This document shows positions 8,542 through 16,944 of a DNA stretch of 64,000 bases, in pieces (positions within the stretch are counted from its first letter, which is position 1; each line of letters opens with the position of its first letter). Source of the stretch: JBBRRP01 sp038251425 (GTDB lineage: Bacteria; Myxococcota_A; Polyangia; Polyangiales; Polyangiaceae); the NCBI GenBank assembly GCA_038251425.1, contig JBBSBI010000009.1, positions 1 through 64,000 on the forward strand, written 5' to 3'. The notes under the pieces were generated by a model, which made no database searches, was not told the DNA's origin, and saw only the letters and a program-made list of their open reading frames with translations. Made by a program: the position numbers and the translations under genes.

Positions 8542-10566
8542 ATGGGCCCAAAATGCGCGAAAACACGCGTTTTGGGGACCGGCGTCGTGGTTCCGAAAAC
8601 TTGTGCTCGCATTCTCGTATGGATCGTAGCGTCGTTGACGTTGAGCGCTTCTCTGCGCGCACAGCCCGCGTCGCCCACGAGTGTGGAGGTCATTGGCGCG
8701 CCCCTCCACCCGCATGTGCTGCCCAGGGAGCCTGCTGTTTCTGGATCCGTCGTTCGGCGTGAACGCTTAGAAGCACCAGGCCTTGATGCGGCGGACGTCC
8801 TCAGGCGTGAGGCCGGAGTGGAAGTGACCCAGGTTGGCGGCTTCGGCTCCGCCGCTACAGCATCTCTGCGCGGCGCCACGGCCGAGCAAACGCCGGTTTA
8901 TCTTGCCGGGATCCGCTTAAACGACGAAGTGGGAGGGGCGGTCGATCTATCGACGGTGCCGCTCTGGGTGATCGATCACGTGGAGATTTATCGCGGGAAT
9001 AGCCCGAAATTTGTGGATGAACTGGGGATCGGTGGGGCCATCTTGTTCGAACCCAAGCGGCCTGAACCAGGGACTTCGGGCATGGGAGTTGGCCTGGGAA
9101 GCTTCGGATCGCGATCCGGGTTTGCATGGGCGGGAGCTGGAAGTGAAACAGCCGCGACACTGGTGGGCCTCGCGGCAACCCACGCGGACAACAACTACTC
9201 GTTCGCCGACAATCGCGGGACGCTGTTCGTCGCTGGCGACGATAGAGTGGGGCGTCAAACGAATTCCGATGTGAGCGTGTTAGATGGATGGCTGCTTCAG
9301 CGTTTGGAGTTGGCGCGAAACGTCCAAATGAATGTCGTGGCCAATGTCACCGCGCGTGAGCAGGGTGTGCCGCGGCTCGCTCTTTTGCCTTCAGAAAGAG
9401 CACGGGCTCGCTACGAACGAGTGCTGGCGGGGATCAGCACGAGCGCCCGGTTTGGCGGGAAACAGCAGCATCAGTTGACGTTGGCGAGTTCGTTTATTTC
9501 CGCCAACTCGGTGTATGACGATCCGGCATTTGAGCTATTCCTCATGGCTCCACGGGTAGAGAACTCGGGCCAGCGCGCTGCACAGAAAGTAGCGGTTCGA
9601 TTGGAGCTCGGTCCTCGCATTCATTGGGATGCGGCCTTGGATGCTGCGGTCGATCGGCTGGAGCGTCGCGATGGGGATGTTGAGCTGTCAGGGGCTTCGG
9701 CGCTGACGACCCGCCTGGCCAACGGCATTGAGTACGAGCTCGCAAGAGACTGGTTTGTGAGTCCCTTAGTGGCGTTTAGCTGTCGCCAGGTTGCAGGCTC
9801 CTCGGTGTGTGAGCAAGGAGAGCCCGTCGGGCGTGTTTCGATTTCGCGCCGCACCGTAGCTTTCACCAGCTATGCCAGTGCTGGGCGCTATGTGCGGTTT
9901 CCTAGCCTCGGTGAGGTGTATGGCACCGGGCTGCTGGTTCGCGGGAATTCGCACTTGATGCCTGAACGAGGCATCACAGCCGAGCTCGGGGTTCGTGCGC
10001 AGCAGGTTTGGTCTGGTTCTCGGATTTGGGCCGATGCCGCCATCTACTCACGGCAGGCGGATCGTTTGGTGAGCTACGTGCGCAATGCTCAGCGCTATCT
10101 CGTGCCGATCAATGTTAGCGAGGCTCAATTGCGCGGGCTTGAGAGCTCTTTGGGGGCAGAGCTCGGACCGCATTTTGAAACGGATTTTTCGCTAACTCTG
10201 CTGGATGCGCGCGACACAACGCCCGACCGCCAATTAAAAAATGACATCTTGCCGTTTCATTCAAGGATGGTGGGTGTCCTGGCGGTCGAGGGGCGCAGCA
10301 ACGCGCATTCGCCGGGGTGGATCGATCGGACAAGCGCCCGAGCCTCGCTGCTCTATCAATCAAGCCGATACGCCGATCCGGCCGGGTTAGTGGTGATACC
10401 GGAGCAACAGAGCCTGGATCTCGAAGTGGGGCAGGGATTTTCTGGGGAAGCCGTCAAAGCGCGCGCACGCGTCGCGAATGTTTTCGATACCGAACGCTTT
10501 GACAGTGTTGGTTACCCGCTGCCTTTACGCAGCGTGTTTGTCACAATGGAGATCATGTTAAAATGA
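8542..10566 (+). CDS. btuB: TonB-dependent receptor, probable vitamin B12 outer-membrane transporter
   Basis: This 674-residue outer-membrane receptor has a signal peptide (ILVWIVASLTLSASLRAQ). The plug domain is recognisable: DAADVLRREAGVEVTQVGGFGSAATASLRGATAEQTPVYLAGIRLND, then VDLSTVPLWVIDHVEIYRGNSP. The rest reads as beta-barrel strands (RYVRFPSLGEVYGTGLLVRGN, RVANVFDTERFDSVGYPLPLRSVFVTME). It would import corrinoids with TonB energy. The specificity comes from context: a cobalamin riboswitch lies in its leader and BtuFCD genes follow. The start is uncertain; ATG 8542 has an AGGGAG 14 bases upstream. Its stop overlaps the next gene as ATGA. Confidence 0.87.
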   Translation: MGPKCAKTRVLGTGVVVPKTCARILVWIVASLTLSASLRAQPASPTSVEVIGAPLHPHVLPREPAVSGSVVRRERLEAPGLDAADVLRREAGVEVTQVGGFGSAATASLRGATAEQTPVYLAGIRLNDEVGGAVDLSTVPLWVIDHVEIYRGNSPKFVDELGIGGAILFEPKRPEPGTSGMGVGLGSFGSRSGFAWAGAGSETAATLVGLAATHADNNYSFADNRGTLFVAGDDRVGRQTNSDVSVLDGWLLQRLELARNVQMNVVANVTAREQGVPRLALLPSERARARYERVLAGISTSARFGGKQQHQLTLASSFISANSVYDDPAFELFLMAPRVENSGQRAAQKVAVRLELGPRIHWDAALDAAVDRLERRDGDVELSGASALTTRLANGIEYELARDWFVSPLVAFSCRQVAGSSVCEQGEPVGRVSISRRTVAFTSYASAGRYVRFPSLGEVYGTGLLVRGNSHLMPERGITAELGVRAQQVWSGSRIWADAAIYSRQADRLVSYVRNAQRYLVPINVSEAQLRGLESSLGAELGPHFETDFSLTLLDARDTTPDRQLKNDILPFHSRMVGVLAVEGRSNAHSPGWIDRTSARASLLYQSSRYADPAGLVVIPEQQSLDLEVGQGFSGEAVKARARVANVFDTERFDSVGYPLPLRSVFVTMEIMLK

Positions 10567-11804
10567 AAAAAATAGTTGGAGTGGTTCTCGCGTTCGGACT
10601 CGTCGGCTGCAGCCTGGAGTCCAAAAACACCAGCACTGGGGGTGTCGACGCCACAGGGAGTACTACGTGTCCCGCGGGGAGGATTGCCGTGCTCAGCGAC
10701 TATTTAACCAGTCAGGTGGCGCTCTTGGATCTGCAAGGGAATGCGCTCTCGGAGTCCTTTTTGTCGAGCGGATCTATCATGCCCTCGCCATTGGCGGCAC
10801 CTTTTTCTGGGGATCTCGGCGTGCCTTCGACGCCTTCCGTCAGCGGCGAAATCGTGATCCTGGATCGTTTTGGAACGAACGTTCTGACTTGGGCGGATCC
10901 GAAGACGGCCATTGTACGTGCGCAGCTTCCGGTCGGAACTGGGTTTGAATCGAATCCGTACGACTACTTGGAGCTTTCCAAAACGAAAGCCTATGTGGCT
11001 CGGTTTGGTGAGAACAAAATGCCCGGTAGGGAGCCCTTTGATCAAGGCGGTGACATTCTGATTGTGGACCCCACTGTGCCGAGCATTGTTTCGAGCATTG
11101 CGCTGCCGCTAGGCACTAGCTTTCCACCGGCTCCGGTCTCGTTGACGCTCAGAGCCAAGACCGCGATTGTCGTGTTGCAACGCTATGATTCAGCCACCTT
11201 TATGCAGGGGGGGGATAGCGAGGTTGTGGGTATCAACACGGAAACGGATACCATCCGTTGGCACATCGTCCTTTCGGGCAAGAAAGGCTGCGGTCGCGCT
11301 GAGCTTTCGCCATCGCGGAAGCTGCTAGCTATCTCTTGCACCAGCGAGCTCAACAGGGACGGAGCGTTGGTGAATCCCAGCGAATCGGGGGTGCTCGTAT
11401 TCGATGCCGTAACAGAACCGCCAACGCTCAAGAAGACAATTTCCGTGCATCAAGAGCTAGGTTTCTCGTCGCAGGGCAATGTTTCATTCGCTTCGGAGGA
11501 TACTCTACTTGGGACAACCCAAACACCTTCGATGGGCGCCGGCAACAACCAACTGTTCGCGCTGAATCTTGAGACTGAGAAGGCAGCCATCCTCGCCACA
11601 GCACGTCCAGACAGTAACGGGAAAGGCAAAGGCCTCGCGTATGCAGTGAATTGTCTGCCTGGTTGTGGGGATATGTGTCTGCTGGCGGACAAGGATTTAG
11701 GTCAGATCCGGCGCTTTGACATCAAAGCCAGTTTCGCGGAGGGCGCACCGGTGACGATCGGTTCCGGAGGCGGTCTGCCGCCTGTAGGGCTTGGAGCATT
11801 CTGA
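10563..11804 (+). CDS. Beta-propeller-like lipoprotein coupled to the B12 receptor (BtuG-like candidate)
   Basis: This 413-residue lipoprotein has signal MKKIVGVVLAFGLVGC with a clear lipobox. The mature part has repeated beta-rich blocks typical of YncE-like propellers: GRIAVLSDYLTSQVALLDLQGN, GEIVILDRFGTNVLTW, NPYDYLELSKTKAYVARFGEN, GDILIVDPTVPSIVSSIAL, GVLVFDAVTEPPTLKKTISV and NQLFALNLETEKAAIL. It is joined to the receptor gene by an ATGA overlap. In Bacteroides, BtuG is a beta-propeller lipoprotein that caps BtuB and captures B12; this protein has the same architecture and position, though homology cannot be claimed by eye. I infer a surface or periplasmic corrinoid-binding role. Confidence 0.65.
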   Translation: MKKIVGVVLAFGLVGCSLESKNTSTGGVDATGSTTCPAGRIAVLSDYLTSQVALLDLQGNALSESFLSSGSIMPSPLAAPFSGDLGVPSTPSVSGEIVILDRFGTNVLTWADPKTAIVRAQLPVGTGFESNPYDYLELSKTKAYVARFGENKMPGREPFDQGGDILIVDPTVPSIVSSIALPLGTSFPPAPVSLTLRAKTAIVVLQRYDSATFMQGGDSEVVGINTETDTIRWHIVLSGKKGCGRAELSPSRKLLAISCTSELNRDGALVNPSESGVLVFDAVTEPPTLKKTISVHQELGFSSQGNVSFASEDTLLGTTQTPSMGAGNNQLFALNLETEKAAILATARPDSNGKGKGLAYAVNCLPGCGDMCLLADKDLGQIRRFDIKASFAEGAPVTIGSGGGLPPVGLGAF

Positions 11805-11839
11805 GCCGCGTGAACGTTGGAGGCGGCGCTGGTTTGAAC

Positions 11840-12790
11840 ATGACAACGCGTTCTCTCGCGAAGCTGACCCGATCGACGCGAGCCCGGAGCTGGTGGCATG
11901 GGCTGCTTGGCGTCGTGCTCGTGCTCGCGGGGTGTGCGAAGGCCACCCCCGAACGGGAAGGCAACACACGGCCAGTATCCAGTGCCGCCTTCCCCGTGCG
12001 CGTAGTCGATGACAGTGGGAGGAGTGTCATCGTTCCGCGGGAGCCCCTGCGAATCATCACGCTTCTTCCGTCGTTTACGGAGACGGTCTTCGCACTTGGA
12101 GTTGGGGCGCGGCTCGTCGGAGTCGATGATTTCAGCGACTACCCGAACGAAGTGGCGCGATTACCCAAGCTCGGTGGCGCGTACGACACGCAGCTGGAGC
12201 GGGTGCTGGCGCTCAGACCCGATCTGGTTTTGCTGTCGGACGACAGCAAAGCCGCCGCAGCGTTGGCGGGTAACGGCGTCAATGTCTTCGGTGCCAGCCC
12301 GCGCAAGCTGGCGGACGTCTTCCGCGTCATCGAGCGAACGGGCGAGCTGGTAGGTAGGAAGGCTGAGGCCGTGGGGCTCACGGCGCGGATGCGAGCGGAG
12401 CTGGCCGAACTAGAAAGCCGCGTCCAAGGCGCGCCCAAGGTCAGCGTCTACTACGAGCTTGACCCCACGCCCTACAGCGTCGGCCCCGATTCGTTCATCG
12501 GCGTGCTGATCCAAAAGGCTGGGGGCCAGAACATCGTGCCTGCGAGCCTCGGAGACTTTCCGAAGCTCAGCCCAGAGCTCGTCATCGTTCAGAATCCGAG
12601 TGTCATCATCGGCGCGTCGTTGGAAGAGGTCCGTGCGCGTGCGGGCTGGAGTCAGATCGCAGCGGTCCAAAGTGGTCGCGTCTACAAGTGGGCAGCCGCT
12701 GAGGAGCATTTGCTCTCGCGCCCTGGTTTTCGCCTACCGCAAGCTCTGCGCGCCTTGATCGCAAAACTTCATCCCGAGCTAACGCCATGA
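11840..12790 (+). CDS. btuF: Vitamin B12 ABC transporter, substrate-binding lipoprotein
   Basis: This 316-residue periplasmic binding protein is a lipoprotein (LLGVVLVLAGC). It has the BtuF/FhuD-type fold signature: PLRIITLLPSFTETVFALGVGARLVGVDDFSDYPNEV near the start, LRPDLVLLSD, the long linking helix region EAVGLTARMRAELAELESRV, and a C-terminal lobe ending LSRPGFRLPQALRALIAKLHPE. It would deliver cobalamin to BtuC. I prefer the ATG at 11840 with GGAGG upstream; a GTG at 11810 in the same frame would add ten residues. Its stop overlaps the BtuC start as ATGA. Confidence 0.9.
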   Translation: MTTRSLAKLTRSTRARSWWHGLLGVVLVLAGCAKATPEREGNTRPVSSAAFPVRVVDDSGRSVIVPREPLRIITLLPSFTETVFALGVGARLVGVDDFSDYPNEVARLPKLGGAYDTQLERVLALRPDLVLLSDDSKAAAALAGNGVNVFGASPRKLADVFRVIERTGELVGRKAEAVGLTARMRAELAELESRVQGAPKVSVYYELDPTPYSVGPDSFIGVLIQKAGGQNIVPASLGDFPKLSPELVIVQNPSVIIGASLEEVRARAGWSQIAAVQSGRVYKWAAAEEHLLSRPGFRLPQALRALIAKLHPELTP

Positions 12791-13920
12791 ACGCTGAGCC
12801 AATCATGCCCGGCGTGAAGTCAGGTGGCGAGGTGACGTTCGACCGCGGTGAGGTGCTGTTCGCGCGTGCTCGCAGCCAGCGCATGCGGCGGGCGGGGCTC
12901 TCGCTGGCGGCCGCGGCGCTGCTGCTGGCCGCCGGTTTGCTCGTGTCCGCCATGAACGGGACGTTGACGATCTCACTCTCGACCACCCTGCATGCGATCG
13001 GGCTCGGCCTCTCCGGCAGAGCGAGTGAGCTCGACACGATGGGCAGCATCGTTTGGGATCTCCGGCTACCTCGCGTGCTGATGGCCGCCCTGGTCGGGGC
13101 CAGCTTGGGCGGCTCGGGCGCGGCCATGCAGGGTCTTTTTCGTAACCCGCTCGCGGATCCGTATTTGCTCGGTATCGCCAGCGGCGCTTCGTTTGGCGCT
13201 ACGCTGGCGCTCACGATGAGTGGTCACTTGCCGGCCGCCTTCACGGACGGTGCGTTGGATTTAAGTGCGGCTTCGCGCTTTGTCCCGATCGCTGCTGCGC
13301 TCGGCGCAGCGTTGGCACTGCTTGCCACGTTGGCGCTCTCGCGTGCCAACGCGACTCGTGGAGGAACGACCGCCCTGTTGCTAGGCGGCACGGTCGTGGG
13401 CAGCATCCTGACTTCGCTCACCACGTTTCTCATGCTGCGCGACGCTGATCGGCTGCGTGCCGTCTTCGCCTGGACGCTCGGCAACCTGAGCAGCGCGAGT
13501 TGGGCAAACCTCGGGCGCGCGTTGCCCTACGCTGGCTCGGGACTTGTCGTGCTATTCGCCCTAGCACGTGGCCTCGACGCGCTGCAGCTCGGCGAAGACA
13601 CGGCTCGCACGCTGGGGGTCAGCTCTCCGCGTCTGCGGCTCGGAGTCATTTTCGGCGCCAGCCTCGCAACAGCCGCGTGTGTTTCGTTCGCTGGAATCAT
13701 CGGCTTCGTCGGTCTGGTCGCGCCTCATGTCATGCGCCGCCTGGGAGGGCCGGGGCACCGCGTGCTGCTGCCAGCCTCCTGCTTGGCAGGTGCCGCACTG
13801 CTCGTGCTAGCTGACTTTGGGGGGCGCATGCTGGTACGCCCCGCGGAGCTGCCAGTTGGGATCGTCACGACTCTGCTGGGTGGTCCAGTGTTCTTGTGGA
13901 TCTTGAGGCAACGGATATGA
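12787..13920 (+). CDS. btuC: Vitamin B12 ABC transporter permease
   Basis: This 377-residue FecCD-family permease has about ten hydrophobic segments. Family motifs are present: LRLPRVLMAALVGASLGGSGAAMQGLFRNPLADPYLLGIASGASFGA near residues 95-140, GGTVVGSILTSLTTFLML, WTLGNLSSASW, and FAGIIGFVGLVAPHVMRRLGGPGHR followed by ELPVGIVTTLLGGPVFLWIL at the end. It forms the membrane channel for cobalamin import. About 40 extra N-terminal residues precede the first helix and are rich in charge. It is coupled to btuF and btuD by four-base overlaps. Confidence 0.93.
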   Translation: MNAEPIMPGVKSGGEVTFDRGEVLFARARSQRMRRAGLSLAAAALLLAAGLLVSAMNGTLTISLSTTLHAIGLGLSGRASELDTMGSIVWDLRLPRVLMAALVGASLGGSGAAMQGLFRNPLADPYLLGIASGASFGATLALTMSGHLPAAFTDGALDLSAASRFVPIAAALGAALALLATLALSRANATRGGTTALLLGGTVVGSILTSLTTFLMLRDADRLRAVFAWTLGNLSSASWANLGRALPYAGSGLVVLFALARGLDALQLGEDTARTLGVSSPRLRLGVIFGASLATAACVSFAGIIGFVGLVAPHVMRRLGGPGHRVLLPASCLAGAALLVLADFGGRMLVRPAELPVGIVTTLLGGPVFLWILRQRI

Positions 13921-14690
13921 GCATCGTGGCATCCACCCAGGCGCTGACGGTCCGTTATGGCTCGCGGACAGCGTTGTTCAGGGTTAATCTGGATTTGTAT
14001 GCCGGCGAGTTCGTCAGTGTCGTGGGACCGAATGGCGCCGGGAAGAGCACGCTGCTCAAGGCGCTAGCGGGGCTGATTCCCGCTTCATCAGGCCGCGTTT
14101 CCCGCGCATCAGCCGAAGCCCAGAAGCTAGCCTACCTTGCTCAGTCCGAGCGCTTGCCCGGCGATTTCTCGGCGCGTGAGCTGGTCGAGCTGGGCCGCAT
14201 CGCTCACTCGGGATTGTGGCGCCGGCTCAGCACGAGGGACGAGCTCGCAGTCGAGGATGCCATGCGCCGAACTTCGACCCTGGAGCTAGCAGATCGGGAG
14301 CTGCGTTCACTGTCGGGTGGCGAGCAGCAGCGCGTGGCTCTGGCTCGAGCGCTGGCACAGGAACCGAGGCTCCTGCTGCTAGACGAGCCGACCAGTCATC
14401 TTGACCTGCGCCACCAAGCTGAGTTGCTGGCGGTGGTGCGCCGCGAGGCCGAGGGCGGGACGTGCGTCGTCGTCGTCCTGCACGACCTCAGTCTCGCCGC
14501 GCAAACGGACCGCTGCGTCGTGTTGGCCGGCGGCGTGCTGCGTGCTCAGGGCCGCCCTGATGCCGTCCTCAACGCTGAGTCTCTGTCGCAGATCTACGAA
14601 ACGCCTATTGAGGTCGTGCGCACGCATTCTGGCGAATTTGCTGTGATTTCTACGCGCTTTGCGCCAACCAACTCGGGAGCTACAACCTGA
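13917..14690 (+). CDS. btuD: Vitamin B12 ABC transporter ATP-binding protein
   Basis: This 257-residue ATPase has a Walker A motif (GPNGAGKST), a Q-loop region (YLAQSERLP), the ABC signature LSGGEQQRVALARALAQ, Walker B LLLLDEPTSHLD and the H-loop HDLS. It belongs to the FepC/BtuD group that powers FecCD-type permeases. I place the start at the ATG at 13917, which overlaps the btuC stop as ATGA; an in-frame start at 13896 would lie inside btuC. The stop shares one base with the CobU start (TGATG). Confidence 0.93.
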   Translation: MSIVASTQALTVRYGSRTALFRVNLDLYAGEFVSVVGPNGAGKSTLLKALAGLIPASSGRVSRASAEAQKLAYLAQSERLPGDFSARELVELGRIAHSGLWRRLSTRDELAVEDAMRRTSTLELADRELRSLSGGEQQRVALARALAQEPRLLLLDEPTSHLDLRHQAELLAVVRREAEGGTCVVVVLHDLSLAAQTDRCVVLAGGVLRAQGRPDAVLNAESLSQIYETPIEVVRTHSGEFAVISTRFAPTNSGATT

Positions 14691-15235
14691 TGCGAAATAA
14701 GATTGTGCTGATCGGTGGCGGGGTGCGGTCCGGCAAGAGCTCCCTGGCGCTGGAGCTGGCCCGAGGTCTCGGCGAGAAAAGAGCCTTCATTGCGACGGCG
14801 ACCCGCTCGGACGCGGAGATGGACGCGCGCATCGATCGCCACCAACAGGACCGCCGTGGGCAATACCAGACAATCGAAGAACCGTTGGAGCTTGGGGAGG
14901 CCCTTTTGCAGGTGAAGGCGGATGTGGTGGTCGTGGATTGTGTCACTCACTGGCTCTCCAATCTGCTCCTCCAGAAGCTCGACCGCGAAGCCATCCTCAC
15001 GCGGGTGCAGGTTGTAGCGGACGCACTCGAACAGCGGCGCTGCCATATAGTTCTGGTGACCAACGAGGTCGGTATGAGCGTGCACCCGCCCACAGCACTG
15101 GGACGCGAATTCGTCGAAGTGTGCGGCTTTGCACATCAACGCTTGGCGCGTGCTTCTGATGAAATCTACTTGGCTGTTCTCGGCACGCACCTACGTATCA
15201 AGCCGGCGCCAGGCACGCTGTTAGGAGACCGCTAA
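14690..15235 (+). CDS. cobU: Adenosylcobinamide kinase / adenosylcobinamide-phosphate guanylyltransferase
   Basis: This 181-residue bifunctional enzyme phosphorylates adenosylcobinamide and activates it with GTP during nucleotide-loop assembly. The P-loop GGGVRSGKSS is at residues 9-18. ARIDRHQQDR carries the His (residue 51) expected to receive GMP. VVVVDCVTHWLSNLL, VTNEVGMSVHP and GREFVEVCGFAHQRLARASDEIYLAVLG are typical of CobU/CobP. It is the only recognised loop-assembly enzyme in this operon; CobS, CobT and CobC are not in the window. The next gene starts directly after its TAA with no spacing. Confidence 0.93.
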   Translation: MRNKIVLIGGGVRSGKSSLALELARGLGEKRAFIATATRSDAEMDARIDRHQQDRRGQYQTIEEPLELGEALLQVKADVVVVDCVTHWLSNLLLQKLDREAILTRVQVVADALEQRRCHIVLVTNEVGMSVHPPTALGREFVEVCGFAHQRLARASDEIYLAVLGTHLRIKPAPGTLLGDR

Positions 15236-15910
15236 ATGGCCGAGAAAACCCTACTTTCGTGGAGCAGCGGCAAGGACAGCGCGTGGGCGCTTCACGTCCT
15301 CCGCTCCGACCCAGAGATCGAGGTTGTCGGCCTGCTCACGACCATCAACGAAGAGTTCGCGCGGGTTGCCATGCACGCTGTGCGCGTCGAGCTGCTGCGC
15401 GCTCAAGCGGCGGCTGCGGGGTTACCGCTCATTGAGGTCGGAGTTCCCTGGCCATGCAGCAATGAGAAGTACGAGGCCGCGATGGCCGTTGCGATTGAGC
15501 AAGCACGAGCTTCGGGGATCACCTTGATGGCATTTGGCGATCTGTTCCTCGAAGACATTCGCCAGTACCGCGTTCAAAAGCTCGAAGGCACGGGCATTCG
15601 GCCCATTTTTCCCCTCTGGGGGCAGCCGACGGATCAACTTGCGCGGGCGATGCTTGACGGTGGCTTGCGTGCTCGCCTGACGTGCGTCGATCCACGGAAG
15701 CTTCCTCACGACTTCGCAGGGCGCGAATTCGACGCAGTGCTGCTCGCCGACTTGCCGGCAAGCGTTGACCCTTGCGGAGAGCGCGGCGAGTTTCACACCT
15801 TTGCGCATGCGGGGCCGATGTTCAGGAAACCAGTGGCTATTCAAACCGGCGAGGTTGTCGAGCGCGACGGCTTCGTCTTTGCGGATCTAAGATTGAAGGA
15901 GGAACCATGA
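15236..15910 (+). CDS. DUF71/COG2102 ATP-binding protein, B12-salvage type
   Basis: This 224-residue member of the PP-loop (adenine nucleotide alpha hydrolase-like) superfamily has the ATP-binding SSGKDSAWALH motif at residues 10-20. Family segments include VVGLLTTINEEFARVAMHAV, MAFGDLFLEDIRQYRVQKLEGTGIRPIFPLWG and GERGEFHTFAHAGPMF. Eukaryotic relatives (Dph6) amidate diphthine. A bacterial subgroup clusters with B12 genes and was predicted by comparative genomics to act in B12 salvage. Its place between CobU and a BtuF-like gene, under a cobalamin riboswitch, fits that subgroup. The exact reaction is unknown. Confidence 0.85.
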   Translation: MAEKTLLSWSSGKDSAWALHVLRSDPEIEVVGLLTTINEEFARVAMHAVRVELLRAQAAAAGLPLIEVGVPWPCSNEKYEAAMAVAIEQARASGITLMAFGDLFLEDIRQYRVQKLEGTGIRPIFPLWGQPTDQLARAMLDGGLRARLTCVDPRKLPHDFAGREFDAVLLADLPASVDPCGERGEFHTFAHAGPMFRKPVAIQTGEVVERDGFVFADLRLKEEP

Positions 15911-16857
15911 CCGAGCCCGAGCGCATTGTTTCCATGTTGGCGAGCGGTACCGAACTTTTGTGTGCCCTCGGTTTGGGTCATAAGCTCGTCGGTCGGTCGC
16001 ACGAATGCGACCACCCGCCTTGGGTGCGCAGCCTACCTGAAGTGAGCCGCCCAACGTTCGCGATTGACGGCACCAGCCGTGAGATCGACGACTTGGTACG
16101 GGCGCGCCTGCATGCCGGTGAGCCGCTGTACGCAGTCAATGAAACGTTACTCCTTGAGCTAGCGCCTGATTTGTTGGTCACCCAGACGCATTGCGAAGTG
16201 TGCGCCGTGAGCCCGGCAGATTTCGTGCACCACCTGCCGGCCAAGCTGACAAGGCGACCCGTCGTGGCGCTGAGCGGTGGCACCCTCGCCGCCATCCTTG
16301 AAGGTTTCCTAGAGGTAGCGCAGGCAGTGGGCAGGCCCGAGCGCGGGGTACAGCTCGTTGAGCAGCTCCGCGCGCGCGTTGACTCCGTGCGCCAGCGCGT
16401 TGCGGGTCTTCCTCGTCTCAAGGTCGTTTGCCTCGAATGGATCGAACCGCCGTTCGCCATGGGCAATTGGGGTCCCGAGTTGGTTGAAATCGCCGGTGGC
16501 GAGAGCCTTCTCGGCACACCCGGCGCGCACTCGACTACCACGCCTTGGCAAGCCGTGCTCGACGCCGATCCCGACGTCCTCCTCATCACCCCTTGCGGCT
16601 TCAACCTGGCCCGCGCCGAGCAAGAGATGCATCTGATCGCCAGCCAACCCGGGTACGATCAGCTCGCTGCCGCGCGCGCTGGCCAAGTCTTCGTCGCCGA
16701 CGGGAACCTCTACTTCAATCGCTCCAGCCCCAGCCTGTTCGAAACGCCCGAAATTCTCGCAGAGATGCTGCACCCAGGCGCCTTCGAACCACGCCACGAA
16801 GGCACAGCCTGGCGCCGCTACCGTGGCACACCTTTGGTCGCATCGTCCCCGCTTTGA
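15907..16857 (+). CDS. BtuF-like cobalamin-binding protein without signal peptide
   Basis: This 316-residue protein has the BtuF-type fold: RIVSMLASGTELLCALGLGHKLVGRSHECDHPPWVRSLPEVSRP at the start, LLLELAPDLLVTQTHCEVCAVS, LKVVCLEWIEPPFAMGNWGPELVEIAGG and DPDVLLITPCGFNLARAEQEM. Unlike the BtuF upstream, it begins at the binding-fold strand with no signal peptide or lipobox, so it should be cytoplasmic. The ATG at 15907 overlaps the DUF71 stop as ATGA; a longer frame to 15772 lies inside DUF71 and gives no signal either. It may hold or chaperone corrinoid for the DUF71 or CobU steps. That role is inference. Confidence 0.8.
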   Translation: MTEPERIVSMLASGTELLCALGLGHKLVGRSHECDHPPWVRSLPEVSRPTFAIDGTSREIDDLVRARLHAGEPLYAVNETLLLELAPDLLVTQTHCEVCAVSPADFVHHLPAKLTRRPVVALSGGTLAAILEGFLEVAQAVGRPERGVQLVEQLRARVDSVRQRVAGLPRLKVVCLEWIEPPFAMGNWGPELVEIAGGESLLGTPGAHSTTTPWQAVLDADPDVLLITPCGFNLARAEQEMHLIASQPGYDQLAAARAGQVFVADGNLYFNRSSPSLFETPEILAEMLHPGAFEPRHEGTAWRRYRGTPLVASSPL

Positions 16858-16944
16858 GGTGTTGAAGCCCGAGACCGGAGCCGAGAACAAGCAGCGTCTC
16901 GCCTTGCCAAAGCGCACGCGATCGATCTGTGGCAGGCGGACACG

